NCBI GenBank assembly: GCA_016292705.1
Contig: JAEDHZ010000067.1
Span: forward strand, 1-7,543
Source: Clostridiaceae bacterium
GTDB lineage: Bacteria; Bacillota; Clostridia; Oscillospirales; Acutalibacteraceae
DNA length: 7,543 bases
Reading direction: 5' to 3'
Both the position numbers and the translations under genes were made by a program. Position 1 is the stretch's first letter, and each line of letters starts with the position of its first letter. Positions 1-5,930 of this stretch are shown here, piece by piece. Below the pieces are notes generated by a model that was given only the letters and a program-made list of their open reading frames with translations, was not told the DNA's origin and did not search any database.

Positions 1-347
1 TTACTCATGTCTATATTCCGGACATTTTCGGCAAGGAAAAGCGCAAAACAGCCCTTTCAGCCGAGGGAAAGCTCGGCGTTGAGGGCGTTGAGGAAAAGGT
101 TCTTCTTGATGCGTTTAAAAAAGCAGGTGTTACCGCCTCGCTTTCAAACGAAAAGCGCAGATTAATCACAAACCTTGACCTTTTTGAACATGGACTTTCC
201 GGCAAAGAAAACAGCGCACAAAAACGCCGCATTCTTTTGAAAAAGCTTGCTTTGCCGGAGCGCCTTTCAACCTCATCGCTCATTAAAATTCTCAACACCT
301 TTGTTACATACGAAGAATTTGAAAAAACAGTAAAGGAGTTGTTCTGA
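1..347 (+). CDS. RNase M5-like toprim protein with DUF4093-like C-terminus (3' end only)
   Basis: The open frame enters from the left edge (first full codon at base 3) and ends at TGA 345-347, giving the last 114 residues; the start and the N-terminal catalytic part of the toprim domain lie outside. Near the beginning is the segment EGKLGVEGVEEKVLLDAFKK, which resembles the end of the toprim fold in RNase M5-like proteins (a conserved GVEG/GVEH followed by a helix). After it comes a helical tail with NLDLFEHGLSGKENSAQKRR and LPERLS, which I recognise as the DUF4093 pattern common in clostridial toprim proteins. RNase M5 itself matures 5S rRNA in Bacillus; whether this homologue does so cannot be told from the fragment. 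The stop overlaps the ispF start by one base (TGATG), so the two genes are probably co-transcribed and translationally coupled. I am confident of the family and unsure of the function. Confidence 0.75.
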   Translation, partial: THVYIPDIFGKEKRKTALSAEGKLGVEGVEEKVLLDAFKKAGVTASLSNEKRRLITNLDLFEHGLSGKENSAQKRRILLKKLALPERLSTSSLIKILNTFVTYEEFEKTVKELF

Positions 348-820
348 TGAGAATCGGACACGGCTATGATGTTCACAGACTCACCGAAAACAGGAAGCTA
401 ATCCTCGGCGGAGTGGAAATACCTTTTGAAAAAGGACTTCTCGGTCATTCGGACGCAGATGTTCTTCTCCACGCAATTTCTGACGCTCTCCTCGGCGCAG
501 CCGCACTCGGCGATATCGGAAAGCTGTTTCCCGATAACGACCCCACATTCGAGGGAGCAGACAGCCTTTTTCTGCTTGAAAAGGTTGCTCTTCTGCTGCT
601 TGAAAAGGGCTACAGAATTGTAAACATCGATGCAACAGTTCTTTGCCAGGCACCGAAGCTCAGGAGTTATATTGACACAATGCGTTCAAACATTGCCCGT
701 GTCTGCCGCATAAGCGACGGTGATGTCAGCGTTAAGGCAACAACGGAAGAGGGTCTGGGCTTTACCGGAAACGGCGATGGCATTGCCGCACATTCGGTTT
801 GTCTGATTGAAAAGTTGTAA
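347..820 (+). CDS. ispF: 2-C-methyl-D-erythritol 2,4-cyclodiphosphate synthase
   Basis: IspF converts 4-diphosphocytidyl-2-C-methylerythritol 2-phosphate to the cyclic diphosphate with release of CMP, a step of the cytosolic MEP isoprenoid pathway; the family is trimeric and metal-dependent. The 157-residue length is normal for the stand-alone enzyme. All hallmarks are visible at the usual numbering: metal ligands Asp8 and His10 in GYDVHRL, the third ligand His42 in GHSDADVLLHA, the cytidine-contacting Pro103-Lys104 in CQAPKLR, and the C-terminal signature TTEEGLGFTGNGDG starting at Thr132. The ATG is supported by AAGGAG at 333-338 with 8 bases of spacing and by the one-base overlap with the upstream stop. 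No IspD domain is fused to it. A hairpin terminator follows the stop by about 25 bases, so ispF is the last gene of its transcript. Confidence 0.97.
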   Translation: MRIGHGYDVHRLTENRKLILGGVEIPFEKGLLGHSDADVLLHAISDALLGAAALGDIGKLFPDNDPTFEGADSLFLLEKVALLLLEKGYRIVNIDATVLCQAPKLRSYIDTMRSNIARVCRISDGDVSVKATTEEGLGFTGNGDGIAAHSVCLIEKL

Positions 821-845
821 TGTCAAAGCTTCTAATTGCATTCAA

Positions 846-890
846 AAACCGCACGACTGTCAAAAAATCGTGCGGTTTGTTTTTATTTTA
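846..890. terminator. Bidirectional intrinsic terminator between ispF and ligA
   Basis: AAACCGCACGA (846-856) and TCGTGCGGTTT (868-878) form a perfect 11-base-pair stem around an 11-base loop. On the plus strand a T-rich tract follows (TTT at the stem end, then GTTTTTATTTTA up to 890), and on the minus strand the stem ends in five T. It lies between two convergent genes, 25 bases after the ispF stop and 5 bases past the ligA stop, so it probably ends both transcripts. The plus-strand T-tract overlaps the last codons of ligA. Confidence 0.88.
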
Positions 891-2865
891 TCATGAGAGC
901 AAAATCATCCTCGGAAATAACGGTAACACCAAGCTCTTGCGCTTTCCTCAGCTTGCTTCCTGCGTCCTCTCCGGCAAGAACAAAGGTTGTCTTTTTTGAA
1001 ACCGAGGAAGCCGTTTTTCCGGCAAAGTCTTCAATAATCTTCCCTGCCTCGGCTCTTGTGAAGTTTGAAAGCGTTCCGGTCAGAACAAAGGTCTTTCCCT
1101 CAAATCTCCTGTCGAGCACGGTCTGCGTACTTTCCATATTCACGCCGCAGCCTTTGAGATTGGAAACAAGCTCACGGCTTTTTGAAAGCGAAAAGAAATC
1201 AACAACGCTCTGCGCCATAATCTCACCGAAACCGTCAATGGCGTTGATTTCCTCCTTCGGTGCAGCGATAATGTTCTCCATTGAACCGAAGCGGGAACAA
1301 AGCAACTTTGCCGCCTTTTGTCCGATATGTCGGATTCCGAGGGCAAAAACAAGCCTTGAAAGGTCGTTGCTCTTTGATTTTTCTATCGCCGCTCTGAGGT
1401 TATCTGCACTCTTTTTACCCATGCGCTCAATCTGCGCAATTTTTTCGTAATCAAGCTTATATATATCGGCGGCAGTCTTTACCATACCCTTTTCAACAAG
1501 CACCGAAAGCACAGCATCGCCGAGGCCTTCAATGTCCATTGCGTCACGGGAGCAGAAATGAATAAGATTGCGCAAAAGCTGGCTCGGGCAGTCCGGGTTC
1601 AGACAACGCAAAGCGGCTTCACCCTCCTCACGGACAGTTTTTGCCGAGCATGACGGACAAAACTCCGGCATAACATACGGCACTGAGCCTTCCCCGTGTG
1701 CAGTTACGCAAAGCACTTCCGGAATGATATCGCCTGCTTTCCTTATTATGACTTTATCTCCGATGCGTATATCCTTTTCGGCAATGAAATCCTGATTATG
1801 AAGCGTTGCACGGCTCACGGTTGAACCGGCAAGCAAGGTCGGCTCAAAAACAGCGGTGGGTGTCAGCACACCTGTTCTTCCGACATTGATTTCAATGTCA
1901 AGCACAGTTGTTTCCTTTTCCTCCGGCGGATATTTGAATGCTATCGCCCACTTAGGAAACTTTGAGGTTGAGCCGAGAAGCAGGCGCTTTTCAAAGCTGT
2001 CAACTTTGATAACCGCACCGTCAATGTCAAAGCTGAGTTCACCGCGAACCGAACCTATCCGGTCAATTTCTTCAAGCACTTCCTCAATGTCTGAACATTC
2101 TTTGTAAAACGGAATAACATTAAAACCGAGGGAGCGCAGATATTCAAGTGACTGTTTATGCCCTGACAGTGTTTCTCCCTCAATCTGCTGAACATTGAAC
2201 ACAAAAATGTCAAGCTTTCTTTTCCTTGTTACCCTTGCGTCCTTCTGGCGCAGTGAGCCTGCGGCGGCATTGCGAGGATTTTTGAACGGCTTTTCGCCCT
2301 CAAGCTCCTGCTCCCTGACAAGTTCAAGGAACACCGATTTCGGCATATATACCTCTCCACGGACTTCAAGGAAAGAGGGAGCGTTTTTGATTTTCATGGG
2401 GATTGAAGCTATGGTTTTCAGGTTGTGTGTAATATCCTCGCCGACCTGACCGTCTCCACGGGTTGAACCCCGGACAAAAACACCGTTTTCATATTCAAGG
2501 CTCACCGAAAGTCCGTCAATCTTTGGCTCAACAACATATTTCACCCCGCCTGCAGTTTCGCTCACTCTTGAGGCAAAGTCCCGCATATCCTCAAATGAAA
2601 AAGCATCCTGGAGACTTTCCATTCTGACCTTATGCTCAACGGGTGAAAATTGGGAGTCCGCCTTTCCGCCGACATGCTTAGTCGGCGAATCGGGAGTTGA
2701 AAGCTCTGGATGCTCCTCCTCAATTGAAATCAGTTCATGAAGCAATCGGTCATATTCAAAGTCCTCAATCTCCGGTTCATCGTTTTCATAGTATTTTTTG
2801 TTGTGATATTCGATAATCTGCCGAAGCTCGGCAGCTCTTTGCTTTTTCGCTTCAAAGTCGTTCAA
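883..2865 (-). CDS. ligA: NAD-dependent DNA ligase LigA
   Basis: LigA seals nicks in duplex DNA using NAD+, joining Okazaki fragments and completing repair. The 660-residue protein is full length for the family and has every expected domain in order. The N-terminal NAD-binding Ia region contains YHNKKYYENDEPEIEDFEYD (about 20-39). The nucleotidyltransferase domain carries the adenylated lysine Lys115 in EPKIDG, followed by RGDGQVGEDIT. An OB-fold lies at roughly 318-395. A four-cysteine zinc finger is formed by Cys403, Cys406, Cys421 and Cys426. Helix-hairpin-helix repeats span about 440-555, and a C-terminal BRCT domain spans about 586-660 (FVLTGTLSNFTRAEA). The start is TTG at 2865-2863, chosen because a strong AAGGAGGG lies 6 bases upstream and the N-terminus matches the usual family start. 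The gene is monocistronic between its own promoter region and the shared terminator, divergent from metY. No damage or missing residue was seen. Confidence 0.98.
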   Translation of the reverse strand: MNDFEAKKQRAAELRQIIEYHNKKYYENDEPEIEDFEYDRLLHELISIEEEHPELSTPDSPTKHVGGKADSQFSPVEHKVRMESLQDAFSFEDMRDFASRVSETAGGVKYVVEPKIDGLSVSLEYENGVFVRGSTRGDGQVGEDITHNLKTIASIPMKIKNAPSFLEVRGEVYMPKSVFLELVREQELEGEKPFKNPRNAAAGSLRQKDARVTRKRKLDIFVFNVQQIEGETLSGHKQSLEYLRSLGFNVIPFYKECSDIEEVLEEIDRIGSVRGELSFDIDGAVIKVDSFEKRLLLGSTSKFPKWAIAFKYPPEEKETTVLDIEINVGRTGVLTPTAVFEPTLLAGSTVSRATLHNQDFIAEKDIRIGDKVIIRKAGDIIPEVLCVTAHGEGSVPYVMPEFCPSCSAKTVREEGEAALRCLNPDCPSQLLRNLIHFCSRDAMDIEGLGDAVLSVLVEKGMVKTAADIYKLDYEKIAQIERMGKKSADNLRAAIEKSKSNDLSRLVFALGIRHIGQKAAKLLCSRFGSMENIIAAPKEEINAIDGFGEIMAQSVVDFFSLSKSRELVSNLKGCGVNMESTQTVLDRRFEGKTFVLTGTLSNFTRAEAGKIIEDFAGKTASSVSKKTTFVLAGEDAGSKLRKAQELGVTVISEDDFALMIK

Positions 2866-2871
2866 GAAAAT

Positions 2872-2879
2872 CCCTCCTT
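2872..2879 (-). promoter_or_regulatory. Shine-Dalgarno that fixes the TTG start of ligA
   Basis: On the minus strand AAGGAGGG is followed by 6 bases (ATTTTC) and then TTG at 2865-2863. The match to the anti-Shine-Dalgarno sequence and the spacing are near ideal, which compensates for the weak TTG start codon. Confidence 0.85.
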
Positions 2880-2892
2880 GTATATTGTAAGT

Positions 2893-2898
2893 ATTTTA
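2893..2898 (-). promoter_or_regulatory. Candidate ligA promoter (extended -10 box)
   Basis: Read on the minus strand, TGGTAAAAT gives a TGn extended -10 with hexamer TAAAAT. No good -35 hexamer is found 16-18 bases upstream. Transcription would start near 2886, leaving a short leader of about 20 bases before the TTG. A TATAAA at about 2950-2955 is an alternative with no well-placed -35. The position fits ligA expression, but this is prediction only. Confidence 0.45.
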
Positions 2899-2968
2899 CC
2901 ACAATTATCGTGAAAATGCACCCGATTATTCCATATTTTTAGCGACGATTTATATCCTGACATAAGTT

Positions 2969-2982
2969 TTTGCTATAGCAAA
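2969..2982. promoter_or_regulatory. 14-base perfect palindrome, candidate distal operator
   Basis: TTTGCTATAGCAAA is a perfect 7+7 palindrome in the ligA-metY divergent region, centred 33 bases upstream of the metY -35. Its right half CTATAGCAAA recurs as CTATAGGAAA at 3047-3056, next to the predicted metY transcription start. A protein-binding site is inferred from the symmetry and repetition; no regulator gene is present in the window. Confidence 0.45.
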
Positions 2983-2984
2983 TC

Positions 2985-2999
2985 GGGAATATTATTCCC
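2985..2999. promoter_or_regulatory. Perfect palindrome just upstream of the metY -35
   Basis: GGGAATATTATTCCC is a perfect 7-1-7 inverted repeat ending 8 bases before the metY -35 hexamer. The half sequence ATTATTCC also occurs at 2925-2932, and AATCGGG (2981-2987) has its complement CCCGATT at 2921-2927. The position upstream of -35 would suit an activator or a cooperative repressor. It is too AT-rich to be a convincing transcription terminator. Confidence 0.45.
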
Positions 3000-3007
3000 T
3001 CATTGCA

Positions 3008-3036
3008 TTGACAAGCTTTTTCAGCAATGATATAAT
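3008..3036 (+). promoter_or_regulatory. Consensus sigma-A promoter of the metY-cysK operon
   Basis: TTGACA at 3008-3013 and TATAAT at 3031-3036 are both exact consensus hexamers separated by exactly 17 bases. Transcription would start around 3043, giving a leader of about 134 bases before metY. Such a perfect promoter is usually kept in check by a repressor, which fits the palindrome at 3045-3054. Confidence 0.9.
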
Positions 3037-3044
3037 TTTGCAAA

Positions 3045-3056
3045 TCCTATAGGAAA
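3045..3056. promoter_or_regulatory. Candidate repressor operator at the metY transcription start
   Basis: TCCTATAGGA (3045-3054) is a perfect 10-base palindrome that begins 8 bases after the -10 box, over the expected transcription start. A bound protein here would block initiation or clearance. The TATAGGAA core loosely recalls the (T)ATnGGAATT part of sites bound by CymR-type Rrf2 cysteine repressors in Firmicutes; this resemblance is from memory and is only suggestive. Confidence 0.45.
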
Positions 3057-3070
3057 GGTAGGTTTTGCAG

Positions 3071-3157
3071 ATGCAGAATCTTTTTGAAATTCTTCTGCGT
3101 GAAAACTTCAGGTTCGGGCGATGTTACAACGCATTTGCAGAACTTTTAACAAATTAA
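3071..3157 (+). CDS. Candidate 28-residue leader ORF upstream of metY
   Basis: ATG 3071 to TAA 3155-3157 encodes 28 residues beginning MQNLFEILLRENF and ending AFAELLTN, with a single cysteine in FGRCYN at position 18. It starts about 28 bases after the predicted transcription start, has a modest AGG/GGTAGG-like ribosome site 8 bases upstream, and stops 19 bases before metY. I do not recognise the peptide. It could be a regulatory leader peptide whose translation affects the hairpins around it, a small protein of its own, or a chance frame. One cysteine codon is much weaker than the cysteine runs of classical attenuators, so sensing of cysteinyl-tRNA is speculative. Its placement between a perfect promoter and a sulfur operon is the main support. 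Confidence 0.35.
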   Translation: MQNLFEILLRENFRFGRCYNAFAELLTN

Positions 3158-3176
3158 CCGAAAGGAAGAATAAAAA

Positions 3177-4460
3177 ATGAGTAAATATAGATTTGAAACA
3201 ATCCAGATCCATGCAGGCCAGGAAAAACCCGACCCCACAACAGACGCAAGAGCCGTTCCCATATATGCCACAACCTCATACGTTTTCAAAGATTCAGCCC
3301 AGGCGGCCGCCCGCTTCAATCTCAGCGAGGGCGGCAACATATATACCCGTCTGATGAACCCGACCTCCTCGGTTTTTGAGGAGAGAATTGCCGCCCTTGA
3401 GGGCGGTGCAGGCGCACTTGCAACAGCTTCCGGCTCGGCGGCAATCACATACGCAGTCCAGAACATTGCAACAGTCGGCGACCACATTGTTTCCAGCGCA
3501 AACCTTTACGGCGGAACATATAATCTTTTTGCAAACACTCTCAAGGAACAAGGGCTTGATGTGAGCTTTGTTGACCCGTCCAACCCGGAAAACTTTGAAA
3601 AGGCAATCCAGGAAAACACAAAGCTGCTTTATGCCGAAACGCTCGGAAATCCGAATGCCGATGTCATTGACCTTCGGGCCATTGCAGACATTGCCCACCG
3701 CCACGGTATCCCCCTTGTTGTTGACAACACCTTTGCAACGCCTTTCCTCCTTCGCCCGATTGAATACGGAGCAGACATTGTTGTTCATTCGGCAACAAAG
3801 TTCATCGGCGGTCACGGAACCGTTATGGGCGGCGTTGTTGTTGACGGCGGAAAATTCGACTGGGCACAGAATGATAAGTTCCCCGGAATCAGCAAACCTA
3901 ACCCGTCATACCACGGAATCGTTTTTTCAGAAGCCTGCGGCAATCTTGCCTATATTATCAAGCTGCGCACAACACTCATGAGAGATCAGGGTGCAACAAT
4001 TTCTCCGTTTCATTCATTCCTGCTTTTGCAGGGGCTTGAAACGCTTTCGCTGAGAGTTGAACGCCATGTTGAAAACGCACTCAGGGTTGTTGAGTTCCTC
4101 AAAAACCATCCGCAGGTTGAAAAGGTCAACCACCCTTCGCTCGCTTCGGGCAGAGAAAAGGAGCTTTACGATGAATACTTCCCGAACGGCGGAGGCTCAA
4201 TCTTCACCTTTGAAATCAAGGGTGATGCGCAAAAGGCGAAAAAATTCACCGAAAGCCTTGAACTTTTCTCCCTGCTTGCAAATGTTGCAGATGTTAAAAG
4301 CCTTGTTATTCACCCGGCTTCAACAACTCACTCCCAGCTTTCCGAAGAAGAGCTTCTTGCCGGCGGAATCAAACCTAACACCATTCGACTTTCAATCGGT
4401 ACCGAACACATTGACGATATAATTGCAGACCTCGATCATGGCTTTGAGGCAGTTAAATAA
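3177..4460 (+). CDS. metY: O-acetylhomoserine sulfhydrylase (homocysteine synthase), PLP-dependent
   Basis: This is a Cys/Met-metabolism PLP enzyme of the MetY type. It replaces the acetyl group of O-acetyl-L-homoserine with sulfide to give homocysteine, the direct sulfhydrylation route to methionine; it acts in the cytosol. The 427-residue length is typical of MetY and longer than MetB/MetC. Visible features are phosphate-contacting Tyr56 and Arg58 in NIYTRLMNPT, the cofactor-stacking Tyr111 in NLYGGTY, Asp183 in VVDNTFATPF for the pyridine nitrogen, the Schiff-base Lys208 in HSATKFIGGHG, and the carboxylate-binding Arg404 in IRLSIGTE. The insert with FDWAQNDKFPGISKPNPSYHG (about 227-247) separates MetY from cystathionine synthases and lyases. 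The ATG has AAGGAA 9 bases upstream. It is the first large gene after a consensus promoter and is followed 13 bases later by cysK. Some family members also accept O-acetylserine, so minor cysteine synthase activity is possible. Confidence 0.95.
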   Translation: MSKYRFETIQIHAGQEKPDPTTDARAVPIYATTSYVFKDSAQAAARFNLSEGGNIYTRLMNPTSSVFEERIAALEGGAGALATASGSAAITYAVQNIATVGDHIVSSANLYGGTYNLFANTLKEQGLDVSFVDPSNPENFEKAIQENTKLLYAETLGNPNADVIDLRAIADIAHRHGIPLVVDNTFATPFLLRPIEYGADIVVHSATKFIGGHGTVMGGVVVDGGKFDWAQNDKFPGISKPNPSYHGIVFSEACGNLAYIIKLRTTLMRDQGATISPFHSFLLLQGLETLSLRVERHVENALRVVEFLKNHPQVEKVNHPSLASGREKELYDEYFPNGGGSIFTFEIKGDAQKAKKFTESLELFSLLANVADVKSLVIHPASTTHSQLSEEELLAGGIKPNTIRLSIGTEHIDDIIADLDHGFEAVK

Positions 4461-4464
4461 GGAG
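4461..4464 (+). promoter_or_regulatory. Shine-Dalgarno that fixes the cysK start
   Basis: GGAG directly abuts the metY TAA (context AAGGAG) and lies 9 bases before ATG 4474. The same frame is open back to an ATG at 4423 inside metY, but that start has no ribosome site and would add 17 residues not found in CysK proteins. The internal ATG is therefore the start. Confidence 0.85.
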
Positions 4465-4473
4465 ACGATAGCA

Positions 4474-5409
4474 ATGTCAGAAAAAATATATAAATCAGCG
4501 TCAGAGCTCATTGGCAAAACTCCGCTTTTGGAGCTGACAAAAATTGAAAAAAACGATAATCTTGAAGCAAGACTTCTTGCAAAGCTTGAGTATTTCAACC
4601 CGGCAGGCTCCGTCAAGGACAGAATCGCCTTTGAAATGATTGAGGATGCAGAAGAAAAAGGTCTTTTGAAAAAAGACTCGGTCATAATTGAACCGACAAG
4701 CGGAAACACGGGAATCGGCCTTGCCGCCGTTGCCGCCGCAAAGGGCTATGAAATTACCATCGTTATGCCCGAGACGATGTCCGTTGAGCGCAGAAAGCTT
4801 ATGAAAGCCTACGGCGCAAACCTTGTTCTCACAGAAGGCTCAAAGGGAATGAAAGGCGCAATTGCAAAAGCGCAGGAGCTTGCAGAAAGCACACCGAACA
4901 GCTTCATTCCCGGCCAGTTTGTTAACCCGGCAAACCCGTCAGCCCACAGAAAAACAACGGGACCGGAAATCTGGGAGGATACCGACGGAAAGGTTGACAT
5001 CTTTGTTTCCGGAGTCGGAACGGGCGGAACGATCACCGGCGTCGGCGAATATCTCAAGGGAAAGAATCCGGGTGTTAAGGTTGTTGCCGTTGAGCCGGCA
5101 ACCTCAGCCGTCCTTTCAACCGGTGTTGCCGGAGCACACAAGATTCAGGGTATCGGCGCAGGCTTTGTTCCCGATGTTCTTAACACAAAAGTCTATGACG
5201 AGATTATCCCCGTTGCCAATGAAGCCGCCTATGAATATGCAAGGCGCATGGGCAAGGAGGAAGGAGTCCTTGTCGGAATCTCCTCCGGTGCGGCACTTTA
5301 TGCTGCGGCCGAGCTTGCAAAACGCCCGGAAAACAAGGGCAAAACAATTGTTGCCCTCCTCCCGGACACGGGCGACAGATATCTTTCAACCGAGCTTTTC
5401 AGTGAATAA
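4474..5409 (+). CDS. cysK: Cysteine synthase A (O-acetylserine sulfhydrylase), PLP-dependent
   Basis: CysK makes L-cysteine from O-acetyl-L-serine and sulfide in the cytosol. From ATG 4474 the protein is 311 residues, the normal size. The N-terminal SELIGKTPLLEL is the classic opening. Lys48 in NPAGSVKDR holds PLP; PTSGNTG (74-80) is the substrate-binding loop; GVGTGGTITG (180-189) binds the cofactor phosphate; GISSGAA (268-274) supplies the serine near the pyridine nitrogen; and KIQGIGAGFVP followed by the terminal LLPDTGDRYLST are typical of CysK. No regulatory CBS domain is present, so it is not cystathionine beta-synthase. It forms an operon with metY, so sulfide can be directed to both cysteine and homocysteine from one transcript. 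No serine acetyltransferase (cysE) lies in this window, so the O-acetylserine supply is encoded elsewhere. CysM is less likely given the C-terminal motifs. Confidence 0.95.
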   Translation: MSEKIYKSASELIGKTPLLELTKIEKNDNLEARLLAKLEYFNPAGSVKDRIAFEMIEDAEEKGLLKKDSVIIEPTSGNTGIGLAAVAAAKGYEITIVMPETMSVERRKLMKAYGANLVLTEGSKGMKGAIAKAQELAESTPNSFIPGQFVNPANPSAHRKTTGPEIWEDTDGKVDIFVSGVGTGGTITGVGEYLKGKNPGVKVVAVEPATSAVLSTGVAGAHKIQGIGAGFVPDVLNTKVYDEIIPVANEAAYEYARRMGKEEGVLVGISSGAALYAAAELAKRPENKGKTIVALLPDTGDRYLSTELFSE

Positions 5410-5420
5410 CGCATATATCA

Positions 5421-5450
5421 AAGGGGCTGTTCAAAACACAACAGCCCCTT
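5421..5450. terminator. Hairpin terminator between cysK and the convergent flavoprotein gene
   Basis: AAGGGGCTGTT (5421-5431) and AACAGCCCCTT (5440-5450) make a perfect 11-base-pair stem with an 8-base loop, 11 bases after the cysK stop. The stem is strong, but the T-tract is poor on both strands: only two T then AAATACTATT on plus, and TTTGATATA on minus. It lies between convergent stops at 5409 and 5456, so a bidirectional terminator is the natural reading. Confidence 0.75.
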
Positions 5451-5455
5451 AAATA

Positions 5456-5926
5456 CTATTGGATATTCTTTTTTCCTGTCAGTTCATCAAGCGTAATTTT
5501 GTATACTGCGGTTACATCAAGTGCTGCACACTTTGAAAGAACAGACCTGTCCGCCTCCCCTTTGCAATGGGAAAGCAGAAGTTCAAGGCCCCTGAGCTTT
5601 TCCTCACCCTCGCATTTTTTGCAGTTTCCGTAACCGATTACGCTTTTATACGCCGTTGTCAGGTTCATACCCTCGCCGAAATAGCCGCCGAAGCAATCCG
5701 CCTCAATGCAGACGCTGTCATTTTCTTTGAGCAAATCCGCCTTTTTGCCCTCGTTTGCGCAATGGAAAAAGACTGTGATTTCCTCCCCTTTGCGTTCAAG
5801 ACCGAACGACAGCGGAACAATATACGGATATTTCTCATCAAAAAGCGCAAGCCTTATCACCTGACACCCGGAAAGAATTTCAAAAAGCTCATCCTTATCT
5901 GTAATTTCCCTTTCGCTTCTTCTCAT
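5456..5926 (-). CDS. NimA-like pyridoxamine 5'-phosphate oxidase family flavoprotein
   Basis: This is a small split-barrel FMN-binding protein of the pyridoxamine-phosphate-oxidase/NimA type; such proteins are often annotated as 5-nitroimidazole resistance or general flavin reductases, but the true substrate is usually unknown. From ATG 5926 it has 156 residues, normal for the group. Family features are MRRSEREITD at the start, VIRLALFDEKYPYIVPLSFG (23-42) for the first barrel strands, FFHCANEGKKADLL (53-66) where the flavin phosphate is usually bound, and YKSVIGYGN (93-101). It has eight cysteines, including Cys102 and Cys105 in NCKKC, which is high for its size and fits an anaerobe's reducing cytosol. 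An upstream in-frame TTG at 5941 would add five residues and overlap the preceding stop; it has an AAAGG at fair spacing, but the family N-terminus favours the ATG. The gene follows the alpha-galactosidase by 4 bases and is probably co-transcribed. Confidence 0.85.
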   Translation of the reverse strand: MRRSEREITDKDELFEILSGCQVIRLALFDEKYPYIVPLSFGLERKGEEITVFFHCANEGKKADLLKENDSVCIEADCFGGYFGEGMNLTTAYKSVIGYGNCKKCEGEEKLRGLELLLSHCKGEADRSVLSKCAALDVTAVYKITLDELTGKKNIQ

Positions 5927-5930
5927 CGGC

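Noticed and set aside
836..1450. Plus-strand open frame of 204 codons inside ligA
   Set aside because: It lies antisense to the strongly conserved ligA reading frame, has no ribosome site, and its product is low-complexity and serine-rich without recognisable motifs. It is a shadow of ligA codon usage.
2985..2999. GGGAATATTATTCCC as an intrinsic terminator
   Set aside because: A 7-base-pair stem with a one-base loop cannot form a proper RNA hairpin and there is no T-tract after it. A DNA-level binding site is more likely.
3043..3176. SAM-I riboswitch or T-box in the metY leader
   Set aside because: The leader is too short for a T-box and lacks its conserved TGGNACCGCG block. The conserved GAGGGA and GGCAACC-type elements of a SAM-I aptamer were not found.
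3294..3815. Minus-strand open frame of 173 codons inside metY
   Set aside because: It is antisense to an intact, motif-complete metY; the cysteine- and valine-rich product has no family resemblance and arises from the complement of GCA/ACA-rich codons.
4423..4473. Longer cysK start at ATG 4423 inside metY
   Set aside because: No ribosome site is present there, it would overlap metY by 38 bases, and the added 17 residues do not match CysK N-termini. ATG 4474 has AAGGAG at 9 bases.
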